A stretch of 64,000 nucleotides of DNA from Coriaria nepalensis (GCA_027186245.1 CP114500.1:1312001-1376000); one strand, 5' to 3'; positions 35,182-48,120 are shown, counted from the stretch's first letter. Numbers and translations are program-made. The notes: a model not told the origin generated them from the sequence alone.

Positions 35182-36529
35182 TCAGTCACTTGTGGTTCCC
35201 GAAAGAACCCGAATTTCTTTCAACGATAGAGTTTTAAGCCCCTGAGCAATAGCATCGGCCGGAGTGTACACATAACCGGCTTCCCACTTTGGTTCCTACA
35301 ACAGGCAAAAAAAAAAGATTAAAAAGGTCCGATGAAATTAATAGGTCTGAATTATGAAGGACGAGGAGTAAATATACCGGAATGCACGGCGAGATATGGT
35401 TACCATTTAGCTGAACCTTTTCTAGGGTCACACCATTGGATTCGACTCGAGGTTTCAATGTCTCTTCAAGGATATCTGTCTCATCTATTGGGTCGACATT
35501 GAACTTCACCTGAAACAGTTTACAATAATACAAATAGCAGAATTGGCTTTATCAAAGTTGCTTGCAAATAATACGAAAAATTACGAACCAGTAGGGTGTG
35601 CTTGACATTGTAAGAATTCTTGAAACAGTCCCTATTCTCTAAAGGTGTGGGCTTGAACTCTGATATTCCTTGTGCCACCTAATTACACAACCATTTAATG
35701 AAGATTCAAACCACAATATCGAAAGGGGTCTTTCTATATATGATCATGTTCAATAACCCGTACCTGACCGAGTACAGAAGGCAACTGATCGACAAATTTG
35801 GTCAGAGAAACCAAGCTGTCTTGATTGCTGTCCGGTATAACTGTTCCGGCAGCATCTAAAAACATCCTCCATGCATCTCCTTCATATAGACACCAATAAG
35901 AGAATGAGTACTCATGCGAACTGTAAATGTTAAGCTAACAACAGGGTCAAAACAAGATCAGCACAAGTATGTTAAATGATGAACCTGAGACACTTCTGGT
36001 CATTGAATAAACAGGCGATGTTTCTATAACTAGCATCATCTGACTGACTAGAAGACCCAACTGCATGCATAGCACAAATTGCAATCAGTGCAGCCTAGTA
36101 AGTAGACTAAAAAAGAGTTTGATTCTTGTGTGGATTTGAAACTCGAGTTTTAGGCCCGGCTCATATGACGTCTGTCTGTCTGTCTGTCCCAAACGCTGAT
36201 TCAAACACATAAATCATGTTTACCTCACAATCTACAATCTTTCGTTTTAATGAAATTAAAATAATTTTCAGCTTAATTTACCTGCTCAAAGTAGGGCACT
36301 GCCTCAGTTGCTGGCCAGTTGTTGTACGAGATTATAACATTAGCCTTTAAACAAAAGACAATATTCTGTCACATACTACATGAATGTCCAATACAAACAA
36401 ATTGGATAAAAGTTATAGTTAAAAAAATAAAAAATAAAACAGTTTAAAGGCGAGAGAGATCATTAAAACCTTTGGTATCTTCTCATTGAAGTAGCTTCCT
36501 GTGAGTACTTGGAAGAAGTGCACCATTGA
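35182..36529 (-). pseudogene. DUF1350 alpha/beta-hydrolase-like gene, 3' half only
   Basis: Seven consecutive exon remnants (about 36529..36470, 36344..36282, 36060..35985, 35879..35764, 35678..35589, 35509..35378, 35295..35182) match the C-terminal two thirds of the At3g43540-type DUF1350 family: GSYFNEKIPK, YNNWPATEAVPYFEQ, VDQLPSVLGQVAQGISEFKP, VKFNVDPIDETDILEETLKP and EPKWEAGYVYTPADAIAQGL. The N-terminal exons are absent. In the first remnant an extra C after CTTCTT breaks the frame seen in the family (NGALLQVLTG). A duplicated TGAC at the end creates a TGA right after TSD, removing the usual WFRxFED tail. All internal splice sites are intact, so transcription is possible. Upstream lies a copy of the TAF10 promoter and exon 1. 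Confidence 0.8.
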
Positions 36530-36657
36530 TAAACATTGAATAAGAAGAAACTAAGAAAAAAGGTTTTTTTGTAAGTGTATATGAATCAATTCATTACCAT
36601 TTCCATTAGTAAATGAAAGATTCTTATCATGAACTCACCCACCTATGGTCCACACAA

Positions 36658-36810
36658 TTAGCGAAATGGAATTTGTTTCTTCTTGGAGAAAGAAACTGTA
36701 ATTACAGTGGCAGTGTAGTCCATGAGGGAGGCAAGATAATCGGGGAGCGGATTCGTCGTCTTCATGGTGGCTTTCAGGTTTTCACTTGCCTGCAGCTGAT
36801 TATGATTCAT
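36658..36810 (-). pseudogene. Duplicated TAF10 first exon (50-codon open frame)
   Basis: ATG at 36810 opens a frame beginning MNHNQLQASENLK and containing DYLASLMDYTAT, the N-terminal signature of plant TAF10. It then reads into former intron and stops at 36658. It matches exon 1 at 42619..42511. The donor after DYTAT differs (gtaatt here). It lies 5' of the DUF1350 fragment in the same orientation, so a chimeric transcript is conceivable. Confidence 0.75.
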
Positions 36811-37155
36811 CTTCTTCCTCTTCTTTTCTGAATCCAAATTCGTCGTCCGGTAAAATAAGAACCCGGTCCGAAAATTTCTGTAACCGTGGGCGGGTCAGTG
36901 GCGGGTAATTTAAAAGAGCACGTGATTTGCATGTGGCGTTTCGCGCTTGTTCTCAACGTCAAAAGGCGCCAAATTTAGACACTTTTTAAACTGTCAGTAT
37001 TGTCGCAAAGTTCAGATTCATCTAACAAGGATCTTGTTTACTCTCTTTCACATCACATTAGAAGGAACGATGATTGATCTAGGAACTGTGTCCAGCATAG
37101 AACAAAAAACTTGAAAGTTGAAATAGACAAATTTTTCCCTTTCCCAAACTAACAA
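36662..37155 (-). repeat. Segmental duplication copy 1 (TAF10 promoter and exon 1)
   Basis: About 490 bp align with 42471..42973, including a GTGGGCGGGT-type block, aatttaaaagagcacgt, gtttcgcgct, and the exon-1 coding region. Small indels and substitutions are spread along it. It ends about 60 bp beyond the GLR stop codon. Confidence 0.88.
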
Positions 37156-37218
37156 ACCAAATTGTCTCTTTTTTGTTTCAATGGTACCTAAATCGTCTCT
37201 AATTCACTATCGATTATC

Positions 37219-40200
37219 TCAAGCTGTGAGTTCGATAGCTGGTGCTATTTCGGTACTAGCTTTTCGAGTAGCATCATTTGACGGACTTGGCGAACTGGAA
37301 TTTGGTGGGCCCTCATGATCATCATCAGTTTCTAAAACGTCACGAGCACTAGCAAAAACCTCACTTTTTGCCTTCAGATCATCACGATTGCGAAGGACAC
37401 CTATGATTATGAAAATGCAGACTGCTAAGAGCGAAAATATCACGGCAGAGACGAAGAGGACCCAGAAGCTATCTAGACTCAGACTGGTAGAATTCACTTG
37501 AAGCCTTGAAGAAGGGCACCCATCATGTTTTTCAAACCACTTGTTTTCTATCTGGGTCATTTTTTCTCCTTGTGTCACATTTAATATTGCCCTTGACATG
37601 TCAGATACGAGAGGGGACCCTATTGGAAACGCCTACAATGAAACACAATATAACTGTTACATAAGATACTTTTACTGAAAGAGATAAAGAGAAGGAGAGA
37701 GAACTTACAAATCCAAAGCCGTCTGTCTTAAACTGAGGGGGTTGCATGCTATATTTGGGACAATACTTGGAAAGAGAAAGCTTCAGATACGGGATTTCAT
37801 CAAAAGCGGCGGCAAAACCCCCTTTAGCAGTTCCTTTTTCGAAGAGATCATCCATTTCTTCTGGAGTGCTATAAACAACAAGCCTAGAATCATCAAATTT
37901 CAAGGACTTCAAGATATGATACACAAAAGAACCCCTTTTGTAACCAACATGTTCTTTACTCTGTACAAGCTGGTCGATATCAGTTACTGTTGGTTGAAGC
38001 TGTTCAATAGTTAACAGTGAAGACAAGCTTGCAGTGTAACTTTGAGTAAGGACTAAGACCACAAAGAACCATACAACTAGCACAGCTCGAGCCAACTTGG
38101 TTTTCACCTCTTCCTCTACATAATACATAAAAAACCTGGAAAGAGTTAATACATGAGATTATATATAATAATGAAAAAAATTGTACAATGATAACATACT
38201 TTGTGCAAAAACCATAATGGAGAAGCCAAACCACAAGCTCGTGCTGATCTGATCAAGTCGTTTCCCTTGGAATTGGTCATTTTCCTTGCGTTCGAGAAAG
38301 AAAACTATAAAACCGATAAAGATAAATATAAAACCACTTGCTAACCAGAGATCCCAAGTCAAAGGCTTCAAGAATGCCCATGCGTTTTTTCTCCAGTTAT
38401 CCTTCATTCGCACCACCATGGAGACTCCTGATTCTGTGTATGGTAATGTAAAGTCAACATACAAAGATCTATTCGCTATGATCGTCGTGTCTCCCACCAC
38501 GGCATCAAATTCCTATTATAAAAAACAAAGGCAATATCAATTAATTTGATACATAGAACACTTAATTTGATATAAAGGGAAAACATAATTTTCCTGACCC
38601 CAAGAAAAAGGTGATAGAGCAAATCGTTGTAAGTTCCAGTACTATCTCCAGGTTTTATATCGAAGGGAATGAATTCATGAGGCAGAGCGTAAGGTAGAGC
38701 TGCTAAAACTTCTTTAAAGATATCTATTACGAAGCCCGTGGCTTCTACTGAACCAGTGTCTGAATTATTTGTCACTTTGATGAATTCAGTAAAACCATGC
38801 TTGACAGGAACTCCTATTCTCAACTTCTTTCCATTTGTCGGAATCTCCCACCCCTTGGGAACTGAAGTAGAATCTCCGGGCCATATAATTGTACTCAGAT
38901 TGCCCTTTGTTAAAGATGACATCTCAGTTGGATTCAACACTTTCGTCAGTCCGGTTTCTGGCGTCCAAAACCCAATACCCACTCCTCCATTTCCGTGAAT
39001 GTTCAGTATCTCGAAAATCGGGGATTGCAGTTGCCGATTCACGAGCTTAAACTCTCCGCTCAGGCCAATAAACTGAGTTGTTGACAATTCATCTCCTATT
39101 TTACGGCCATTCAGATCACTTAAGTCTCCAACGTTCTCAACTGCCATGGCTAGGGCCCACACAGCATCATAACCCCATATTCCAAAAACATCCAAGTCCT
39201 GGTTGTGATTTGGATTTTCTTGTTGAAACTTCCTTTTCCATCTAACTGTAAAATCATCAAGCTTTTCTGACCTTTCAACATGAGTCTTCACACCTAATAT
39301 CCCCTGCATCGATTTAAAAACTGAAGCATCCAAGGAATTCAATTCATTAGCTATTGAATCAGTCACAATCCAAACATACCCTTTACTCATCATTCCAATC
39401 TCTTTGGCTTTCATAAAAATCCTAGATGCAAGATCTGGATACATGTGCACAACAAAGACTCTAGTTTGCATTGTCATAAGCTTATATAGTTCTGCAAGAA
39501 TGAAGTCATCAGAAGCTGATGGAGGGATCACGCTTCGGTAAGGGATTCGAGCATCTTCTTCTTGCAAGGCATCGGTCAAGGAAGGTATGGGGCCATCTCC
39601 AAAATTGTTCTCTACGTAGATGGGAACGACTTGTCTCCACCCGAATGCTTTAACAATGGAATGGATAGCTAGGACTTGGTATGAGTCGTTTTGTGCAATT
39701 CGGAAGAAATATGAACTTCCTAGAGAGGTAAGAGAAGGGTCTGTTGCAGTGAATGAGATGATGGGGACTCGAGCTTTCTTTCCCAATTGGATAACAAAGC
39801 TTGCTTGCATCGAAGTGACTGGACCTAAGATGGCTTGCACTTTGCCATTGTTTATAAGGTCTAGAGCTGTTTTTTAGACGAGAATAGAGATTAGAGATTA
39901 ATCAAACCTGAGTTTGAGAGAGAGAGAGAGAGAGAACCTGCAGATGCTGCTTCAATAACATCTTGCTTGGAGTTCCTAGTAGAAAGGACAACTCTGGTCT
40001 TGTAGGAAGCATGGGAGGCATAGAAATCGGACAAGGCTATGTTGATACAGGTCAAGCTCATCTTACTAAAACTGGTGTCTAAGTCGAGAATGACACCAAC
40101 ATTCACAGACACTAAGCCAGTGGTGTTCTGTGCAGCCGTCATGAATAGCACACTCGAGCAAAGAGAGAGAGATATTATAGAAAAAACAATTGAATTATTA

Positions 40201-40220
40201 GTTCGGTTCATGACCATCAT
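37219..40220 (-). CDS. Plant glutamate receptor-like channel (GLR, clade 2-like)
   Basis: Five exons (40220..39938, 39866..38599, 38512..38200, 38115..37709, 37632..37219) give 894 aa, full family length. A signal peptide (IVFSIISLSLCSSVLFMTAAQ) precedes the amino-terminal LIVBP-like domain (AILGPVTSMQASFVIQLG). Next comes the split ligand-binding domain (RIGVPVKHGFTEF; DAVVGDTTI), M1 (FIFIFIGFIVFFLE), the pore region, M3 with the plant form SYTASLSSLLT, and M4 (FWVLFVSAVIFSLLAVCIFIII) before a Ser/Asp-rich tail. The channel passes Ca2+ at the plasma membrane in response to amino acids. The start is the first in-frame ATG (40220); a further frame extension upstream lacks ATG. Clade 2 is judged from wording, not a tree. 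Confidence 0.93.
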
Positions 40221-41824
40221 TATAGAAAATCTTCCGAGTTTCAAGATTCCTCTTAATTTAGCATTGAAACTGCATAAAAGAATGCTTATCAATGAAACTG
40301 TATAAAAAGACTGCTTATTTCTAAGAATCTCAAAAGTAGAAAAGCGAAAAATGAAACAGCTAATTAAGGTGAGATGATGTGGAGGAAACTGAAAACTCTG
40401 ACATTTTAAAGGAATTCTGGCTCACCAAAATGAATGCATTTAAGAATATCTAATGAACAAAAAATGCCCATCGAAAGCACTAGCAATATAAAGTCAAAAG
40501 CTTTGATTGGAATTTGGGTGTTATTAGAATGCCGCATCTCCTCCATCTAAAGTAATCTTGAGATTCAAGTTGAGATAACGTAATTATATTATTTCATGCA
40601 TACAATTGGGTATTATATTATTAATTGCTGGGTCAAGATTCTAATATAAATGTACAATATGCAGATATCCAGTTGTCTACGCCAGTAAGATAACCTATAA
40701 ATTTATAATTCTGTCTAGCTAATTTAGCAAGTCAAACAATGAAACTCGTTTACTCAAATAAAAAAAAAAAGTCAGACATAAGAGCTAGCGAACTGATGCA
40801 ATACCATTTTTTAATAAATGGCCTAATTTATCTCCAGAAAAAATAATAAATAAATTTCCAACATGGTTTTTAAGTTATGTAAAAGCTTTTCAAGAACCAC
40901 ATGAAGTAGGGATGTACCGATTTACGGAAACCGACCGATTAGCCAAATTTTCCGGTGTGAAATTTGGGCAGCTAACCAATCAATTCACTCTGCTGCGGTG
41001 AACAATACCGGCAGCTAAACCAGATGTTCGGCCGCCCATTTTCCTTGTCTCAACGAGCCCAGTCCACTGGTACCCAGTTTTCGACAGTGAATTGCGCACA
41101 CATGGATGGAATCAACGAAACCGATAGTTGTCCAACTGATCGACTAGGGCAGAAAAGTCGGTTGGTTTACCAACTCTGCTGCGGTGTTGGTTTGCACCGT
41201 TGCTCACCCCTAAATTTTATGAAAGGGACCTCAAAAAAAAAAAAAAACTTAACCCTTCCCAAACCTAACTCTTATTCATCTAATGAAGCAGGAACCAATC
41301 CACTTGACAGGCAATCTGCAAAATCCAATCTACACCCCCCCCCACAAGAAAACTAAAAATAAAGTTAAATTTCACCCCTACACACGAAATTCCACTCTCT
41401 GTCTCACTCAGGTAAATTGGTCTCGAGAGCACTCCCCAGTTTTGACAAATTTCACTTTCAACCCGATTCACTGTCTACATGCCCTTTACACCCAGTCATT
41501 CTGAAGAACACTTGCACAACCCAAAGTCTTACCGTGGCTGCTGGCACGTTGGTTAGCTGGGGCTTCTTACTCGACAAAAGAGCTTTACAAGCGGCAACAC
41601 CCTTCTTCATTCATGCAATATTGCTGGATCTGGCTTTCGCCCGTTGTCCAAGATTCCCCACTGCTCCCCCGGTCGGAGTCTGGCCAGTGTCTCAGTTACA
41701 GTGAGTCCGAAAAGACCAGCTAAGCTTCACTGGCTTGGTCAGCCTTTACCTGACCAACTACCTAATACTATGAAGGCTCATCGAACAGTGTTTTTTTTTT
41801 TCAATGGAAATGTAATACTTGGGT
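40221..41824. other. GLR upstream region and unidentified DNA
   Basis: After the GLR promoter (with a GA tract in intron 1 at 39914..39935), 40907..41213 is bounded by TAGGGATG and the complement of TAGGGGTGAGCA, which is hAT-like but without a matching 8-bp duplication. 41214..41824 is GC-richer DNA with frames that resemble nothing I know. It may have displaced the last TAF10 exon. Confidence 0.4.
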
Positions 41825-41830
41825 GCTTAC

Positions 41831-42619
41831 CTCAAGAAGTACCTTAGATAGATCCTCCATAATCAATATTATGCACTTATCCTCTTGCGAGAATAATTTC
41901 TAATACTAGCCAAAACAAGGCATTCTTTATAGACATGATATACAACGCAATAGAGAAGTACCTTTTGTTGTTATCCCTCTTGTCTTTGGCCACTGCTGCC
42001 TGTCTAGCCTTGCAATGCCTGCATCAGAGGGCATAACAGGTTAAACCTCTGCATAAAAAATTAAGCAGGAAAAAAAAAAAAAAATTCTATAGATGTTCCA
42101 CTAAGCATAGGAAATGTATTGAGCTGACTGAAGAACGTCTCCAGCAACTTCTGCAACAAATTTCTGAGTAGCAACATCTACAGCTCTGATTTTGCAAGTT
42201 TAAAACTGAAAGAGAAACGACATAAATCAGCAAACACAAATGCACCGCCCATATCTGAAAAGAAACCTACGGTACCTACCACATACCTAATCAAGCATTT
42301 CCTTGAAATTTCTCAGACATAAAGACGTATGAATGTTTCCAATACTAAATGATTTTCAGGGTCGTTTAATTAAAGATAAATAAATTTCCAGTTTCACAAT
42401 TTTAAACGTACTTCATAGAAGAGGTAAAAAAGAAGGGGAAAATCTACAAGAAGTTTCGCGAAGTTTCTATCGAAATGGAATTTGTTTCTTCTGGGGAAAA
42501 GAAAACGTACTTGCAGTGGCAGTGTAGTCCATGAGGGAGGCAAGATAATCGGAGAGCGGATTCGTCGTCTTCATGGTGTCTTTCAGCCTTTCACTTGCCT
42601 GCAGCTGATTATGATTCAT
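41831..42619 (-). pseudogene. TAF10: TAF10 (TFIID/SAGA subunit) decayed gene
   Basis: Exon 1 (42619..42511) encodes MNHNQLQASERLKD and DYLASLMDYTAT. Exon 3 (42185..42129) gives AVDVATQKFVAEVAGDVL, exon 4 (42018..41962) HCKARQAAVAKDKRDNNK, and a fifth piece ends at 41831 with MEDLSKVLLE. Together these are the histone-fold region of plant TAF10. Exon 2 (expected PDELVEHYL and PDVRLIR) is reduced to a fragment near 42290..42330 ending in cttgattag|gtatgt. The fifth exon has a stop (TGCATAATATTG) before LIMEDLS, and the last exon was not found. A functional TAF10 would be expected elsewhere in the genome (inference). Confidence 0.72.
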
Positions 42620-42973
42620 CTTCCTCTGAATCCATATTCGCCGGCCAAACCCGGACGGGGAATTTCTGTAACCGTGGGCGGGTGTGGAAGATGGGTCAGT
42701 TGCGCGGGTAATTTAAAAGAGCACGTAATTTGCATATGGTGTTTCGCGCTCGTTCTCAACGGTAAAAGTCGTCAAATTTACGTTTTCACTACTGTCAAAT
42801 TCAGGCGCAAAGTCCTGATTTATCCAGCAACGACTTTATTTACCCTCTTTCATTATCACATAAGAAAGCACAACGATTCACCATTTGACAATATGATATG
42901 ATCTAGAAACTGTTTATTGCATAGAACTAGAAGCTTGAAATAAACACATTTTTTCCTTTTTCTAAACTAAAAC
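42471..42973 (-). repeat. Segmental duplication copy 2 (TAF10 promoter and exon 1)
   Basis: This is the partner of 36662..37155. It covers the TAF10 upstream region and exon 1 and ends about 62 bp beyond the stop codon of the next gene. It is likely the donor because the other TAF10 exons follow here. Confidence 0.88.
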
Positions 42974-43035
42974 CCCACGTCAACAAAAACACCAAATCTA
43001 CTCTTTAAAAACTGGCACCGAGAAATTAAGAACAT

Positions 43036-44998
43036 TTACGCGTAGTTGACATTGCCTTTCTTCTGCTGGCTATAACGTTGAATCCCTTGAATCTCAACAA
43101 TACCGGGCGGAAAAACAGGATCCGTTGCCACCCTTACGGCAACCTTTGCCACAGAAGTAACAATGATGGGTGGCGTAAATAGTGGCCCTACAACCGGCAA
43201 TTGGTTAAGCAGCCTTGCCTTTTGAAGAATCTGCAATAATTTTAAAATTTTCCCAATTAGCAATAGAATAGTAAACTGGCTCTGATTCTGTATTTCGGAG
43301 TGAAAAAATTACCATCTCCAAAGGAAAACCAATCACATCTAGAGGTAATTTCATGCTCCCCACTTTGCGGGTCCCGTAAATAAATCCTGGCCTTAGAATC
43401 ACACCTGAAAGAGACACTTACATATTGTCGCGTCTCAGTGTGTAAACAGCATATTTTACTACAAGCATTTACAGAAGAGAAGAGAGCTAACCTCCATAAG
43501 GGAATTTGGTTAGTAGCTCGGTTTCAGCAGCTCTCTAGTATAAAACAAGATCACGAAAAGAATTTTGCATGAGTTAATCAAATAGATTAGTATCGCAATC
43601 AAGGATTTTATTATGGATCTAAGGATTAAGAGGGTCGTAAGATTCTACCTTTCCTTCATAATATCCACTAATCAAGTTATTTGCCAAGCCGAAATCAGCA
43701 GCGGAGATATAGACAAATCTTTTTACACCTGCATTGGATATAATTAATTATATTTGATCATACTATATGTTCTTATTCTCAAATGATGGTAAGCTCCCTG
43801 TAAGAGATTCATCATTTGAGATTTTAAGTTTATTGGGAAAATATTTATCGGGCTGGTTTAAAAGAGCTCTAAAAGATCCAAACCTTGTTCTGAAGCTTCT
43901 CTGATTGCATTGATGTTTGCAGTTCCATTAATCATGTACATATAAGAGTTGGACCCAAAACCACCAACACAAGAGATCTAGAGATACATAAACCAGAAAT
44001 AACCATAACTTAGTATATATAAGACTAAAAAAACAGTTTATATAAAGTGTCCACAAGATGAAGTTATAGACTACTTACAACAGATGTTACTCCATTGAGA
44101 GCTTCCTTCCATGAATCAGATGAAAGAAGGTTTCCTGGAAATAATTTTCAAAGTCAAAGATGAATTATAACATCCCAAGAAAAACTAAGGTTATCGAGAT
44201 GATGATTGATGACTATTCAAGAAGTAAACCTTGATGCCAGGTTACATTTTGTGCCCAACGTTCATGTATAGATGATCTACCAGACCTGCCAACAAAAAGA
44301 AGGGATTAGGGTGTGTCTGGCCAAACAAGTGAAAAGTGCTTATTTGTTAAGATGTATTATTTTTTACCTACTAAGGCTAGAAACAGATAAGCCATGATCC
44401 AAAGCTTCTCGACAGACGTGTGAGCCAACAAACCCGCTTCCACCCAGTACAAGCAACTGAATCATATAACATTTATGGAAAACTCAAATCTTAGATTACA
44501 GAAAATGAATTAATCACAAGCACATTAATGAAAACACCATATAGCCTTCATATTGTATTACCTTCTCAGATGGAGGTGGATGAACATTAACTGTCTCTGC
44601 TTCCTCAACCTTGAAGGGTTCATCTACCTTATTATCAGAGTCTGTTGACAGTAATCTAGTCCCACTCCTTGATGCATCCCTTGTACTGTTCCAGTACATA
44701 CGAAAAATCATGAAAAGAAAAAAAAGAACTAATTCATCTACCAGTTTCAGAAATTATTAAGGGGGAAAAAAAATTCCGAGACTAGAATTTATCTTCATTT
44801 CATATCAAGTTGAACCATATGAAGAAGACATGTAATATAATTCCCCTAAATTTGACATGATTCAGAATTACTCTCGCAGCGATGAATAAGAATATCAAAC
44901 CCTAAAATCCAACACAAATTTCTTAACTAACAAAGAACTTACAGGAACCTGGAAATTGATGATCGCGAATGGATCAACCGCAACACCACTGACCTCAT
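43036..44998 (-). CDS. Atypical short-chain dehydrogenase, NDUFA9-like (At5g15910 type), mitochondrial
   Basis: Ten exons (44998..44943, 44685..44562, 44456..44368, 44285..44230, 44134..44079, 43977..43884, 43728..43649, 43534..43492, 43404..43313, 43230..43036) give 294 aa with every junction in frame. The N-terminus, MRSVVLRLIHSRSSISRFL, is a basic amphipathic presequence suggesting mitochondrial import. The NAD(P)-binding motif LVLGGSGFVGSHV starts near residue 62. Family blocks are SCVGGFGSNSYMYMINGTAN, GVKRFVYISAADFG, RPGFIYGTRKVGS and GPLFTPPIIVTSVA. It resembles complex-I assembly/NDUFA9-like Rossmann proteins. The reaction is unknown. Confidence 0.92.
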
Positions 44999-47428
44999 CG
45001 TAATACTCTTTTTCCCCTCTTCTTCTCTGTTCTTTTTCCCTCCATCATTGCTTGTCCTAAAAGTCGGTGGTGAACGCAGAGAAGCATTTCCGGAACTATG
45101 GTCAGACGAAGAACACGTGGCGAGAATTACGACGACAAGTTGGACCGTTGGTATCCTCTGTTGCTAGATGATAAGATGAATGCCTCAAAAGAAATCCTCT
45201 GGCGAGAAGAGCGTCAGGTTTTATTACTTTCGGCTATGAGATGGACCGGCCCAATAATTATGGCCCAGCTAATAGAATCCTTGGGCCACTCAGATTTGTT
45301 CTTCAAATCATAGACGGCCCAGTATTGTTTATATATATATATTGATAGGGTATAATGGTAGAGAGATAAAGTGGATTGAAGCGAGAGCAATCATGCCAAT
45401 TAGTTAATTGTTGAGTTAGCAAGTGACGATGATATAGATAGTTATATTTTGTCTAATTGTGGTATCTCTATCATTTTTCATTTATATATAGATATTTTTG
45501 TAGTGTATAATTACATGATATATTAAATTTTATCATAACTATAAATATCACTTTTATTCATAATATATATTTCATAATGTGATTTAATATTTGGGTGTAT
45601 ATAAGATTTTTGGAAAATGATACGTGAACTAAAGTTAGACAAACTTTGGACAAAATAGAATGAGTTGATAATTATCTAAACTAGGGATGAGAAAACAAAA
45701 TCGTACCAAAACAACAAAATTGATATGTGATGAGTGGATTATTTTATGCTTTTAGTATCGAAAATCGTTTGACTCGCTTTATGCTCATTTGAATAATATT
45801 GAGCTAATGGATTATGAATTTATGATATATTTGAATATTATTTTGATTATGATATTAAAATAAAATGATATTTTTCATTGTCGTAATACCGAATTTTCTT
45901 TTTAAATGATATTAAATAGAGATAATTCTACAAAATAAATTATTAAATAATGTAAAAATTATATACATCATAATACTAATATATATTCATCAATCATATA
46001 CATGATGATATAATTAAATAAAAATGAAAAAAAAAATTAGTGTGAAAAATTTTTAAATTTACTAATTTAAATTTTCTGAATCGAACTGTTATTTCAATTT
46101 TATCGAAAATCAAATTTTACTTAACACTAATCTAAACCACCCATTTAAATAATATTATAAATAATTATGAATTTATCTAACTTTAATTCATATAATATTA
46201 CTTCAAAAAATTTCATATTTCATATTTGATAGATAAAATGATGGGACATAGATCCGTTTATCTGTACGAGTGGGGGAGAAGAACAAGTGCAAGTTTCTAT
46301 GTTTTGTGACGAAAGATTCCATTTAGTGTCAAATCTTGTCCTCATTTTCTTGTTTTCTAAGTTATTGGGTGGAGGAATGATTCCGGATAGTACTCACATC
46401 TAAATATAGATGGTAATAATCCGATCTTTTTCGTGTGAGGTAAATATATAAAGTTGGAGTTCGAATTTGTAGAAGTATTTGAAGTCGAATTGTAATCATA
46501 TTTTCTAAAAGTAAGAGAAGTTTTATGATCAAGTCACAAAATGAGTAATTATACTATTAAAAATATGTAATAATATTTCTTGATTATCTTCAATCCCTCC
46601 CACCCGGAAATAAAAAATAAATAAATTGGAGTTTGAATACAATATCGCATACGAACGATTGCTATGATACTTACCGAGACAACCCAATCAATGGACCAAT
46701 TTCTGATAGGAGACAACTATAAAGTATAACATGCATATGATGTTTTGTTTAGGAAGTAGCATCTACTTAATTAATAATTTAATAATATATAATATTAATA
46801 AAGAAATTTAAAATATCACATATAAAGAGGAATCTGATCATTTATATGATAGATGATGAGTACGTAGGTGTTGCTAGAAAGTTAGGACAATTAACAAATT
46901 GATGGGAAGAATCTTAAACTTTTCATAACCTAGTTTGTGGTAAAAATTTTAGTAAGTATTAACAAAACTACGAACCGACATGTTGTAAGAATTATCGACA
47001 TGATCATGATGTAACTAATAACATATATGATTAGTTAATTTATTTGTGTCGGGTTATAAAGCTCTAGTTAGTGGAGCGTGATGAAGCTTAGGAAAATGTA
47101 GGGAATATCGATTCGATTTGGGTGGACCCATGAAGAGAAAGAGAAAAAATGTAAGGGCCCATGCATGCACTTGTGTAAATGGAAATTGGAAGGTAGGTCA
47201 CAAGAGGGGGGACCCACCCACATTCCCATAAGTACTTTTGGGATGAATATCATATTATTTTTATATATATATTTAAAATAAATTATTTCATTTAAATACG
47301 ATCTTCTTAAATATTCTCCAAATAAATAACAAAACAAAACAAATACGATCTTCTTAGCTTTTGTTGCCACTTTACCCACGTAGATATTTATGATGCATGC
47401 TTTGCTAATTCCCCATAATTTGGCTATG

Positions 47429-47545
47429 GACCAATGCAACAAAACATAACATAATATGCCTAAATTAGACCAATGCAAAAAAACATAACATAATATGCCT
47501 AAATTAGACCAATGCAACAAAACATAACATAATATGCCTAAATTA
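47429..47545 (+). repeat. Three tandem copies of a 39-bp unit
   Basis: The unit begins gaccaatgcaacaaaacata and ends cctaaatta. The three copies are almost identical (the middle one has caaaaaaac for caacaaaac). The minus strand is open across them as a repeated LGILCYV peptide, which is a by-product of the repeat. Confidence 0.95.
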
Positions 47546-48120
47546 AGTGCCACCATTTATAATCTTCACTCATTATCATTATACGATTATAGCATATGAA
47601 ATCCCCTTCTAGACCCATTAACCAAAAGTGTAGAATAACTACTGTTGCTTACTATTTTTATATGACTCCACTACTACACTTTTTTTTATTATCCAACAAC
47701 TACAAATCAATATTTTCTTTGTTATGATCATATTACTACTCTATCCACAAGTGTTGCAGCTACATAATTTAGCATTTTGATTGGTTTAGCATCGTCCCGT
47801 ATATTGTGTAAACTATAGTACAGTTAGAAGATAATTTTTGGGATAATAAAATATATTACATAAGAATTAGGGAAGATAAAAATATGATTTCAAACAAAAT
47901 TTTAAAGATTTATTTATGTAATTTTGATATTTTTAAATTAAACATCCTTAGTTTTTAGAAAATTTAAATGGTTATAATTCACTTTTTAATCGATGTGTAA
48001 TACAGTTTTTATAAGTTCATTTTTGTATAGTTACCGGATGATTTTTTCGTCCATATATAATTCAAGTGAGATTTTTTAATTTATATGAATAGAATTAAGA
48101 TTACCGGTAGCAATGTAATA

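Noticed and set aside
36613..36831. Plus-strand open frame across the duplicated segment
   Set aside because: It is antisense to TAF10 exon 1, and a similar antisense frame at 42482 is explained the same way.
40907..41213. hAT-like element bounded by TAGGGATG and inverted TAGGGGTGAGCA
   Set aside because: Ends match only partly and the flanking 8-mers do not form a target duplication, so it was not annotated as an element.
45098..45313. 71-codon open frame on the plus strand
   Set aside because: No recognisable motif; it overlaps the upstream flank of the reductase-like gene and has no splice or promoter support.
47429..47545. Three regularly spaced repeats that could suggest a CRISPR-like array
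   Set aside because: The copies abut with no spacers and the genome is plant nuclear DNA. It is a simple tandem triplication.
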